DNA from: Chroococcus sp. CMT-3BRIN-NPC107
GTDB lineage: Bacteria > Cyanobacteriota > Cyanobacteriia > Cyanobacteriales > Chroococcidiopsidaceae
DNA: 64,000 nt
Direction of reading: 5' to 3'
Assembly: GCA_019359635.1 (NCBI GenBank)
Contig: JAHHGY010000007.1
Span: 1 to 64,000 of the forward strand
A model generated the notes under the pieces. That model saw only the letters and a list, made by a program, of their open reading frames with translations. It was not told where the DNA came from and searched no databases. Of the stretch, positions 49,004 to 58,591 are shown in pieces; position 1 is the first letter of the stretch, and every line of letters begins with the position of its first letter. Position numbers and translations under genes: made by a program.

Positions 49004-51262
49004 CTAACCTACCGAGATGATCCGAGCTTCAAAGAAAGCCCAGATAGTGACGATCGCTCCTAAGAGGAAATGCGCCACTCCCACCGCTCGACCCTGAATA
49101 ATACTCAGAGCGCGGGGTTGAATTGCTGGGGAAAAATTCAGCTTATTATGCGCCCAAACAATTGATTCGATTAGTTCTTGCCAGTAGCCGCGACCGCTAA
49201 ACAAGAACATTAAGCTAAATGCCCAAACGAAGTGAGCGCCCAAGAATAGCAAGCCATAGGCTGATAGCGATGTGCCGTAGGATTGAATTACCTGTGCTGC
49301 CTGCGCCCACTGGTAGTCGCGCAACCAACCATTAATGTTGATGGCACTGGTGGCAAAGTTGCCCCCGGTAATGTGCGCGATGGTTCCGTCTGGGTCAATA
49401 GTTCCCCACACATCCGATTGCATTTTCCAACTAAAGTGGTAAACAGCGATCGCAATAGTGTTGAACATCCAGAACAAGCCTAAGAAGACGTGATCCCAAC
49501 CAGATACTTGGCAAGTGCCACCCCGTCCTGGCCCGTCGCAAGGGAACCGGAAACCCAAGTTCGCCTTGTCTGGAATCAAGCGGGAGTTGCGGGCAAACAA
49601 GAAGCCCTTGAGAAGAATCAATACTGTGACGTGGATTTGGAAAGCGTGAATGTGGTGGATCATAAAGTCCGCCGTACCCAACGCCATTGGCATCATGGCA
49701 ATTTTGCCACCTACCGCTACAATTCCACCGCCCCAGATGTAGCTCACAGGTTCTAACTGGTTTGGAGCCGTTGTTCCTGGAGCTAAAGTTTGAATGTTTT
49801 GCACGAACTGCGCGAATACAGGCTGCAATTGAATTGCTGTATCTGAGAACATATCTTGAGGACGACCCAGTGCTTGCATGGTGTCGTTATGAACGTACAA
49901 CCCGAAGCTGTGGAAGCCCAAGAACATACATACCCAGTTTAAGTGGGAGATAATCGCGTCTCTGTGACGTAGCACTCGATCTAGCACGTTGTTGCGGTTT
50001 ACGACGGGGTCGTAGTCGCGCACCATAAAGATCGTAGCGTGGGCGGCTCCTCCAACGATGAAGAAAGCGCCAATCCACATATGGTGAGTAAATATTGATA
50101 GCTGAGTAGCATAATCTGTGGCAATGTACGGATACGGAGGCATCGCGTACATATGATGCGCCACGATAATCGTTACCGAACCCAACATTGCTAGGTTGGT
50201 TCCCAACTGGGCGTGCCAAGAGGTGGTCATATTTTCATATAGACCTCTATGACCGTCACCTGTAAAGGGACCTTTATGATTTTCGAGAATTTCTCTGATG
50301 CTGTGTCCGATGCCCCAATTAGTGCGGTACATATGACCAGCGACCAAGAATAGCACTGCCAACGCTAGGTGATGGTGTGCTGTATCGGTCAACCACAAAC
50401 CGCCAGTTTGTGGATTTAAACCACCTTTAAAGGTGAGGAAGTCGGCGTATTGACCCCAATTTAGCGTCCAAAAAGGTGTTAACCCTTGGGCGAAACTAGG
50501 ATACAACTCTGCCATTAAACGACTGTTCAAGATGAACTCGTGAGGCAACGGGATATCTCCCGGAGCTACACCCGCGTCTAATAGCTTGTTTACTGGTAAA
50601 GCAACGTGAATTTGATGACCAGCCCAAGATAGGCAACCCAAGCCGAGTAAGCCGGCTAGATGGTGGTTCAACATCGACTCTACATTCTGGAACCATTCCA
50701 GTTTGGGAGCGCGTTTGTGATAGTGGAACCAACCAGCAAACAGCATTAATGCTGCTGCCACCAGACCGCCAATGGCAGTCACGTAAAGCTGAAATGTGCT
50801 TGTAAAACCCGCAGCCCGCCAAACATGGAACAAGCCGGAGGTGATTTGAATTCCGTGGAAGCCACCGCCCACATCGGCGTTTAAGATGTCTTGACCAACG
50901 ATGGGCCAAACTACCTGAGCGCTAGGTTTGATGTTTAGGGGGTCAGTTAACCACGCTTCATAATTTGAAAATCGAGCGCCATGAAACTCCATCCCGCTAA
51001 TCCACAGAAACACTACCGCCAGGTGACCGAAGTGAGCAGCGAAAACTTTACGGGATATATCTTCTAAATCACTCGTATGAGTATCAAAATCATGAGCGAG
51101 GGCGTGGAGGTTCCAAATCCAAGTGGTGGTTTTTGGACCTCTAGATAGGGTGCGATCGAAGTGTCCCGGCTGCGCCCACTTCTCGAAGGAAGTAGGAACT
51201 GGATCGACATCAACAACAACTCTTACCTTTTTTTCCTCTCGCTCAGGAGGACTTATCGTCAT
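49004..51262 (-). CDS. psaA: photosystem I P700 apoprotein A1
   Basis: 752 aa; [30 protein letters not shown]. Confidence 0.98.
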   Translation of the reverse strand: MTISPPEREEKKVRVVVDVDPVPTSFEKWAQPGHFDRTLSRGPKTTTWIWNLHALAHDFDTHTSDLEDISRKVFAAHFGHLAVVFLWISGMEFHGARFSNYEAWLTDPLNIKPSAQVVWPIVGQDILNADVGGGFHGIQITSGLFHVWRAAGFTSTFQLYVTAIGGLVAAALMLFAGWFHYHKRAPKLEWFQNVESMLNHHLAGLLGLGCLSWAGHQIHVALPVNKLLDAGVAPGDIPLPHEFILNSRLMAELYPSFAQGLTPFWTLNWGQYADFLTFKGGLNPQTGGLWLTDTAHHHLALAVLFLVAGHMYRTNWGIGHSIREILENHKGPFTGDGHRGLYENMTTSWHAQLGTNLAMLGSVTIIVAHHMYAMPPYPYIATDYATQLSIFTHHMWIGAFFIVGGAAHATIFMVRDYDPVVNRNNVLDRVLRHRDAIISHLNWVCMFLGFHSFGLYVHNDTMQALGRPQDMFSDTAIQLQPVFAQFVQNIQTLAPGTTAPNQLEPVSYIWGGGIVAVGGKIAMMPMALGTADFMIHHIHAFQIHVTVLILLKGFLFARNSRLIPDKANLGFRFPCDGPGRGGTCQVSGWDHVFLGLFWMFNTIAIAVYHFSWKMQSDVWGTIDPDGTIAHITGGNFATSAININGWLRDYQWAQAAQVIQSYGTSLSAYGLLFLGAHFVWAFSLMFLFSGRGYWQELIESIVWAHNKLNFSPAIQPRALSIIQGRAVGVAHFLLGAIVTIWAFFEARIISVG

Positions 51263-51648
51263 TCAGACTCTCCTCTCTAGACAAGGAACCAGGAATTATA
51301 AACATTACCAACTGTTTTTTGACTGATGGAGCTATTTTAGGTATTTAAACCTGGAGCTTTACCGTCACGAACAGTTGATGATGTGAATTTGCTTTCTGAT
51401 GAATTATAGAACCTTAACTGTAGGGGTTTTAAGGGTTTGTTAACAATAATTCAAAGTTCGAGGCGATCGCACTTTTTTATCCTTGAATAGCTGAAATTTG
51501 TGGAGAAAAGTCAATAGAAATTTATAGTATTGATGTAAAAGTTTACATTTTATTGGCACTCAACCATCGGACATAGCAGCAATCGGCGTTTAAGATGATG
51601 GTAAGCAACAAATATCAATAGTTTTGCAGGTGCAGGAGAAAAACTAGG

Positions 51649-52908
51649 GTGTTAGGCAGATGGTGGCAGAAGTTAGGTAAAGCAGTAGCGATCGCCGGGA
51701 TTGCGATCGCATTATTAAGCACGGTAAGTTGTAGTAAAGGTAATGCTGCAACAACATTGCTTGCACCCAGCAGTAGTAATATTGCCCAAGCTGGAGATAT
51801 TGCTGAAGTTTCTCCCCCAGAGGTGATTCAAAAGCTACGGCGAGAAATGGAAATTTACCAGCCACAAGTAACTATAGTTAGTCCTGAAACGGATGCTGTA
51901 TTTCAAGACGACAAGGTTGAAGTACGTTTGCAAGTGCGAGACTTAGCTATATTTAAAAATTCTGATCTAGAGCTAGGTCCGCACCTGCACGTTATTCTTG
52001 ATAATCATCCTTATATAGCTGTGTATGACCTAAATAAACCTTTGACATTGGAGGGTTTAGAGGCTGGTACTCACACAATGCGTGTTTTTGCGGCTCGTCC
52101 TTGGCATGAAAGTTTTAAAAATGCTGGCGCTTATGCCCAAACAACCTTTCATGTTTTTACTAAAACCCAAAATAACAATCCAGATTCAGCTTTACCACTA
52201 TTAACCTATAGTCGTCCTAAAGGAACTTACGGAGCCGAACCTATCTTATTGGATTTTTATCTAACTAATGCTCCTTTGCGCCTAGCTACTATAGAGGACA
52301 ATTCTGCTAATTGGCGGATTCGTTGCACAATTAATGGCAACAGTTTTGTTTTGGATAGCTGGCAAAGTATTTATCTTGAAGGCTTCAAGCCAGGTAAAAA
52401 TTGGGTACAGCTAGAATTTATTGATAGTCAAGGTAACTCGGCCAAAAACGTTTTTAACGATACCGTCAGAATCATTACTTATGAGCCAACCAGTAAAGAT
52501 ACTCTTTCTAAGTTAGTCACGGGGGAGCTATCCCCCGAATTGGCGCGGGGAATTGTCGACCCAAATTACACTTTTAGAATACCTGAACCATCTGCTGATG
52601 AGCCGCTACTAGAAACCCCTAGTCCCGCACCATCTTATGCGCCGCTACCAATTCCTGCAGAAACCCGTAGCCCCGAACCATCATTTGAGCCGCTACCCAT
52701 TCCCACAGAAACCCCTAAACTTAAAGTTTCAACGGGTGAAGTTAAACCATCAGGAAGGGACAAACTAGAAAGCTATTTTAATCGTCTTCGCCGTATTAAT
52801 AATAAGAATGTCCCTAATCTACCTTCAACCCCAGAAGATATAAATATTCAAGTAGAAACGCCCAGTCCTGATTTAGCTCCAGAAACACCAGCCCCAGAAA
52901 TTAATTAG
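51649..52908 (+). CDS. lipoprotein-like conserved hypothetical with Pro-rich repeats
   Basis: Lipobox-like LLSTVSC; 16-aa repeats ETPSPAPSYAPLPIPA / ETRSPEPSFEPLPIPT. Confidence 0.7.
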   Translation: MLGRWWQKLGKAVAIAGIAIALLSTVSCSKGNAATTLLAPSSSNIAQAGDIAEVSPPEVIQKLRREMEIYQPQVTIVSPETDAVFQDDKVEVRLQVRDLAIFKNSDLELGPHLHVILDNHPYIAVYDLNKPLTLEGLEAGTHTMRVFAARPWHESFKNAGAYAQTTFHVFTKTQNNNPDSALPLLTYSRPKGTYGAEPILLDFYLTNAPLRLATIEDNSANWRIRCTINGNSFVLDSWQSIYLEGFKPGKNWVQLEFIDSQGNSAKNVFNDTVRIITYEPTSKDTLSKLVTGELSPELARGIVDPNYTFRIPEPSADEPLLETPSPAPSYAPLPIPAETRSPEPSFEPLPIPTETPKLKVSTGEVKPSGRDKLESYFNRLRRINNKNVPNLPSTPEDINIQVETPSPDLAPETPAPEIN

Positions 52909-52917
52909 ATTGAGATT

Positions 52918-53172
52918 ATGAACAGCCAACCCCAATCATCACAATTTTTAACCTTAGAAGATTCAGCCCAAGTAGACGCGGCATTGCTTGCTTCTAACGA
53001 AAAGTTCTTAGCAAGGCTTACAGTTTCGTCGCTGAACTTGTTAAAGTACATTGCTCAAGAATATGCAGTTAATGTTGAAGACTTAACAACTAGACAAATA
53101 ATTGCTTGGTTTGAAAAAGATGGCAAAATCCGCCGCGAGCAAGGTTCGGAAAGCGCCTACTTGCAGTGGTGA
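52918..53172 (+). CDS. small conserved hypothetical protein
   Basis: 84 aa ORF 9 bp downstream on the same strand. Confidence 0.6.
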   Translation: MNSQPQSSQFLTLEDSAQVDAALLASNEKFLARLTVSSLNLLKYIAQEYAVNVEDLTTRQIIAWFEKDGKIRREQGSESAYLQW

Positions 53173-53296
53173 AATAATTAGTTTTATAAGAAAAATAGTC
53201 CATTTTAACTAGATTTTACGAGTAGTTTTGCTGATTACGGAGTCTGCAAGTAATACTTAAACAGGCGCGTACTTAAAAATTTTTGTAGAGGAAAAA

Positions 53297-53935
53297 GTGA
53301 CTTTAACGCTTTACTTACTCCGTCACGGGCAAACAGAATGTAGTCGAAATAATGCTTTTTGTGGTTCTGTTGACCCGGAACTAACAAACGATGGACTGGA
53401 GATGGCACAAGGATTTGCTACAGCTTATCAGTCTTTAGAGTGGCAGGCTATTTATGCTAGTCCGATGATAAGAGCGATCGCAACTGCTAAACCAATAGCT
53501 GAAAAACTGGGTATAGACTTGGAATTGCGCGATGGTTTAAAAGAGATTAACTATGGCTTATGGGAAGGACAAACCGTAGAAAAAGTATCGAAGGAATATC
53601 ACGATGACTATATTCGTTGGACAGCAGATCCGGCTTGGTATCCGCCTACTGGGGGAGAACTAGCGGTAGCGATCGCCAGCCGTGCTTTAGTTGTAATTGA
53701 AGAAATTAAACAGCGCTACACTAGCGGCAATATTTTGATTGTTTCTCATAAAGCAACGATTCGGATCATTTTATGCAGCTTGCTAGGTATTGATGTGGGG
53801 CGTTTTCGATTTCGGTTGGGGTGTCCGGTAGGATCGGTAAGCAAGGTAGAATTTGGCGCTCACGGCCCTTTGCTGCAAAGTTTAAGTGATCGCACTCACT
53901 TAAACGAAAGGTTGCGAACATTACCGGGGACGTAG
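53297..53935 (+). CDS. histidine phosphatase (phosphoglycerate mutase-like)
   Basis: YLLRHGQTECSRNNAFCG; SHKATIR. Confidence 0.93.
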   Translation: MTLTLYLLRHGQTECSRNNAFCGSVDPELTNDGLEMAQGFATAYQSLEWQAIYASPMIRAIATAKPIAEKLGIDLELRDGLKEINYGLWEGQTVEKVSKEYHDDYIRWTADPAWYPPTGGELAVAIASRALVVIEEIKQRYTSGNILIVSHKATIRIILCSLLGIDVGRFRFRLGCPVGSVSKVEFGAHGPLLQSLSDRTHLNERLRTLPGT

Positions 53936-53947
53936 AAGCGCCAAGAG

Positions 53948-55027
53948 TTAATCTCCCAAACAAATACCCAAACCACGAGCGGTTCTAACCAATGTACCGT
54001 TAGAATCGACAGCGCGGTATTGGGCGATCGCTTCGGTAATGGGGACGCTGACAACTTGACGATTTTGCCAAGTTACCATGCGATCATATTTTTGCTCGGC
54101 AATTAAATCGACGGCAGCTACTCCAAAAGCTGCGGCTATCAAACGTTCTAAGGGTGAAGGAGTCCCGCCCCGTTGAATATGACCTAAAACTGTAACTCGC
54201 GTTTCTGCGCCGCTACAATGGCATATTTGATCGGCTAAATACTGCCCAATACCACCGTAGCGAGATTGACCTAAACGATTAGTATTCATTACTGATTCGC
54301 CAGTTTCGGTACGCACGGCTTCGGAAACTATGACTAAACAGTAATTTTTCCCTTTTTCTTGACGCTCTTTGATTTTGAGACAAATTTGTTCGACAGTGTA
54401 AGGAATTTCTGGAATTAAGATGACATCAGCGCCGCCAGCTATTCCTGCACTAATAGCAATATGTCCCGCATCCCGTCCCATGACTTCTAAAATCATTACC
54501 CGGCTGTGGCTAGCGGCGGTAAAATGCAAGCGATCTAAGGCTTCAGTTGCAGTATTTACCGCCGTATCAAACCCAATAGAATGCTCGGTAATGCCGACAT
54601 CGTTATCAATAGTTTTGGGTATAGCAACCATATTGATATTACCTTGCTGCGCTAAACGGCGCAAAATTGCTGCACTGCCATCGCCACCAATAACGATTAA
54701 CGCTTCTAAGTCTAGTTGGTGGTAGTTAGCAATAATTTCCTCCGAGCGATCGCCCAAGCTCCCATCCGGCATAGGATAAGCAAAGGGATCGCCTTTATTT
54801 GTAGTACCTAAAACAGTTCCACCTGCCGTTAGTAAAGCATCCATTTTTTCAATTTCTAAAGGCATTACTAGCGGCGGATTAGTAAGCAAACCAAGGGTAG
54901 CTTGACGAATTCCCAACACTTCCCAATCGTAAGTTCCTGTAGCTCTATACACTACTGCTCGAATTGCTGCGTTTAAACCCGCACAATCTCCGCCGCTAGT
55001 CAAAATTCCAATCCGCTTACGTCCCAT
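53948..55027 (-). CDS. pfkA: 6-phosphofructokinase
   Basis: GILTSGGDCAGLNAAIRAVV; VIGGDGS; PKTIDNDV; LGHIQRGGTPSPLER. Confidence 0.96.
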   Translation of the reverse strand: MGRKRIGILTSGGDCAGLNAAIRAVVYRATGTYDWEVLGIRQATLGLLTNPPLVMPLEIEKMDALLTAGGTVLGTTNKGDPFAYPMPDGSLGDRSEEIIANYHQLDLEALIVIGGDGSAAILRRLAQQGNINMVAIPKTIDNDVGITEHSIGFDTAVNTATEALDRLHFTAASHSRVMILEVMGRDAGHIAISAGIAGGADVILIPEIPYTVEQICLKIKERQEKGKNYCLVIVSEAVRTETGESVMNTNRLGQSRYGGIGQYLADQICHCSGAETRVTVLGHIQRGGTPSPLERLIAAAFGVAAVDLIAEQKYDRMVTWQNRQVVSVPITEAIAQYRAVDSNGTLVRTARGLGICLGD

Positions 55028-55133
55028 CTAGATATTTTTTAGTTAACAGCAGTAGATTAAACTGAAATATGCGCTAGTTGTGGGAAATTGCAACTTTTAT
55101 TTAGCTTCTCAATAATTGCCTCGATAAAAAAGT

Positions 55134-56108
55134 ATGCCAGAAATTAATATTGATTCCCAAACACCTAACGAAATAGACTTGTTAGGGATAGCAACTATTC
55201 CCCAAGCCCCCCCCGGTTTTAAGTCGGGTTTTATTGGCATTATTGGTCGCCCAAATGTCGGTAAATCAACGCTGATGAATTATTTAGTCGGGCAAAAAAT
55301 CGCCATCACTTCCCCTGTGGCGCAAACTACACGCAATCGCTTACGGGGAATTTTAACTACTCCTGAAGCCCAATTAATTTTTGTCGATACTCCAGGAATT
55401 CATAAACCTCACCATCAATTAGGGGAAGTGTTGGTGCAAAATGCCAGAATTGCCATTGATTCTGTTGATGTAGTGCTATTCGTGGTGGATGGAGGGGTAG
55501 AAGCTGGAGGAGGCGATCGCTATATTGTCGATATACTTAGTCCAAGCCAAACTCCAGTTATTTTAGGCATCAATAAAATTGACAGCCAAACAGCCGATGA
55601 TGCTCAAATGTTAGATACTACTTATGCGCGACTTGCAGAGACTAACAACTGGAAAATGGTTAAGTTTTCGGCTTTAACTGGCGAAGGTCTAGCAGACTTG
55701 CAGCAGTTGTTAATTGAAAAACTTGAATCGGGTCCTTATTATTACCCACCGGATTTAGTCACCGACCAGCCAGAGCGGTTTATTATGGGGGAACTGATCC
55801 GCGAACAGATTTTGCTGCTAACTCGTGAAGAAGTGCCGCACTCTGTGGCGATCGCTATTGAAAAAGTTGAAGAAGCACCAACTATTACTCGTGTGTTTGC
55901 GGCGATAAATATCGAGCGCGATTCTCAAAAAGGTATACTAATCGGCAAAGGTGGGAGTATGCTTAAAGCCATTGGTAGCGCGGCACGGGAGCAAATTCAA
56001 AAATTGATTGCTGGTAAAGTGCATCTAGAATTATTTGTTAAAGTTCAACCTAAATGGCGGCAATCGCGGACTCGGTTGGCAGAATTAGGCTATCGGGTAG
56101 AGGAGTAA
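55134..56108 (+). CDS. era: GTPase Era
   Basis: GRPNVGKSTLMNYLVGQKIAITS; DTPGIHKPHHQLGE; KH domain. Confidence 0.97.
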   Translation: MPEINIDSQTPNEIDLLGIATIPQAPPGFKSGFIGIIGRPNVGKSTLMNYLVGQKIAITSPVAQTTRNRLRGILTTPEAQLIFVDTPGIHKPHHQLGEVLVQNARIAIDSVDVVLFVVDGGVEAGGGDRYIVDILSPSQTPVILGINKIDSQTADDAQMLDTTYARLAETNNWKMVKFSALTGEGLADLQQLLIEKLESGPYYYPPDLVTDQPERFIMGELIREQILLLTREEVPHSVAIAIEKVEEAPTITRVFAAINIERDSQKGILIGKGGSMLKAIGSAAREQIQKLIAGKVHLELFVKVQPKWRQSRTRLAELGYRVEE

Positions 56109-56120
56109 GTTACCACCGCG

Positions 56121-58427
56121 TTACCACTGCGGTTTAGAAATAATTAATTCCTCTGCAGCTTGACTGGGCAATGGTCGGGAGAAGAAGTATCCTTGCCCGT
56201 AGGCGCAATTAAGTTCTCTAAGACGGGCCAGTTGCTCCGCCGTTTCGATCCCTTCGGCGATCGCGCTCATGCCAAGTTTTTGGGCAAGAGTCAAAATAGT
56301 TTCGGTAATTTCTAAGTTACCTTTACTAATACCTATTTTGCTGACAAACGAACGATCGATCTTCAATTCGTCAATGGGAAAACGGTGCAGACGACTTAAG
56401 GATGAATATCCTGTACCAAAGTCGTCAATAGATAACTGGACTCCCAAAGCTTTAACTTGCAAAAGCGTAGCAATTGTTAATTCGTCATTTTCTGCTAAAA
56501 CGTTTTCGGTAATCTCCAACTTAAGACTAAGAGCATCTAGGCTTGTATCGGTCAAAATTTGACTAATTTGCTGGCTTAAATTAGGTTGAGAAAACAATTT
56601 GTTACCCATATTTGTACTAATTAATTAGGGGTGGGTTAGTAGGAATTTCTGCTTGCCATTGTTGCATTTGGCGGCAAGCTTCACGCATTACCCACTGGTC
56701 GATGGCGTTAAGCAGCCCAGTTTCTTCGGCTAAAACTATAAATTTAGCAGGAGCAAGGATACCCTGTTGGGGATGTTGCCAGCGCATAAAGCCTCAAAAC
56801 CAGAAAGTCTCCCCGTTGCTAACGACACGAGGGGTTGATAATAAACCAAAAACTCTTGACGTTCGATCGCTCGACGTAGTTCTGTTTCCAACTGCAAACG
56901 GGCAACGGCTCTAGCGTGCATGGTAGTATTAAATATCTCGTAGCGCGTCTTCAATTGCTTGGCACGATACATAGCAATATCCGCATCGCGGAGAATATCA
57001 CCAGGCAAGAGATATTCTCTGACGCTTAAAGCAATGCCAATACTAGCAGTAGCGAATACTTCTTGTCCTTCAAGCTCAAAAGGTAAAGCTAATGCTGCCT
57101 GGATACGTTCGGCAACGCGAATTGGATCGCTGACATCGGTAAGACTCTCTAGTAGGATTGTAAATTCGTCTCCTCCTAAACGGGCAATGGTATCGCTAGG
57201 GCGAAGGCAAGTTTCTAGTTTACGGGCAAGGGCAATTAGTAAGCGATCGCCAAAGGTGTGTCCGAGGCTATCATTAATAACTTTGAACTGATCTAAGTCA
57301 ACAAAAAGTACCGCATATAAATTATCAGGAAATTGTTTGCCATGCTTAAAGGCTTGTTCTAGGCGTTCGCTAAATAAGGCTCGATTGGGTAAACTTGTCA
57401 ACGCATCGTAGAAAGCCCTGTAATTTAACTGTGCAGCAAAATCTCGTAAGGCTTTTTCCGTTTGTCGGCGATTGCTTGCTATCCCACCTAATAGCAAGCA
57501 GGTCAGCGTAATTGCCATCAAGCCAAATTGCAAGGCGACCACGTTAGATTGACCGAAGGTGGTGGCACGTACCAAAAATGCTACAGCAAAGTTGATAAAC
57601 AAGACTGCCCCTGTCGCCCGCTCAAAACCATGCTGTAAAGCAATCCAGATCGAGGGTAAGAAGACGAAATAGGTATAGTCCAAGCTATTCCCCGGACGAG
57701 AACTATAAGCAATCCAAATCCCTAAGCTTAGGGCTAAACCCTCTACCAGAAATAAGGGAAGTTCTCGGCGGGCAGGCAACATTTTATGCTCCTTGGCTGG
57801 CGCTTCATTTTCAGCAATCGCCCAAATCCACGGCAGCTTGCGGAGCGCAACTAGCAAAAACGGCGCAAGCATAGCAATACCTGTGGCATCTCCAGCCCAA
57901 TAATGCAAGGTAGAGGTCAAATATTTAGACCAAGGTATAATCTGAAAGTAAGTAAAACTTGCTGCTTGAAGCGATGAAACAATCAATGGTGCAATTAACG
58001 CCGCGATCGCTAAAAACCAACTTACATCCCGCAGTTGCCGCAAACGAGGATTGATTCGCAGTTTGTACAATAGCAGGATGCAGGCTCCGCTATACCCCAG
58101 TGTTGTAACTAAATTAAAAACTAGCAACGTATCCCAACTGAGGTTACGTCCAGTAACAAAAGAATTATGGACAAATGTATTTAAGAATAAGGCGGGGCTA
58201 TATTGCCAGCCAAAGGTAAGGATGAGAACGATATCGAGGGCTGAAGGTGGATACCAAATAGAGATTTCCGGCGCTGTTTCAAATTGTAGTGCTAGTATAT
58301 CTAGCATCGCCCAGGCAACTAGATAAATTGTCACTATCCAGATGTATCGCACTAATAACGGAGTGCGCCGCCAATATTTGAACAGTATCTGTGAAACTTG
58401 CCCGTCCCCTCCGCAGCCTCCAGTCAT
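56121..58427 (-). pseudogene. MASE1-GGDEF-EAL c-di-GMP protein split by two frameshifts
   Basis: 56736-58427 (MASE1-like TM + GGDEF, RLGGDEFTILLE) loses frame after LSGFEAL; 56121-56609 encodes the rest of EAL (DDFGTGYSSL, EGIET); the intervening shifted frame encodes RWQHPQQGILAPAKFIVLAEETGLLNAIDQWVMREACRQMQQWQAEIPTNPPLIN. Confidence 0.88.
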
Positions 58428-58591
58428 ATTGATACCTGTATAGATAGTAGATTATGTTGTCATTACTAGCAATAGCAGTTCTAACTTATACTAAAGATAT
58501 TAACTGACTACTGTAAGCCTAAAGTGAGAACTACATTTGGGATTCAAATGGAGGGCAGTGGGAGAGGAGGTTTTTTGCTCTTAATCAGTTT

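Noticed and set aside
49283-50909. Several 66-137 aa ORFs inside psaA
   Set aside because: Alternative frames or antisense of a highly conserved gene; no independent coding signal.
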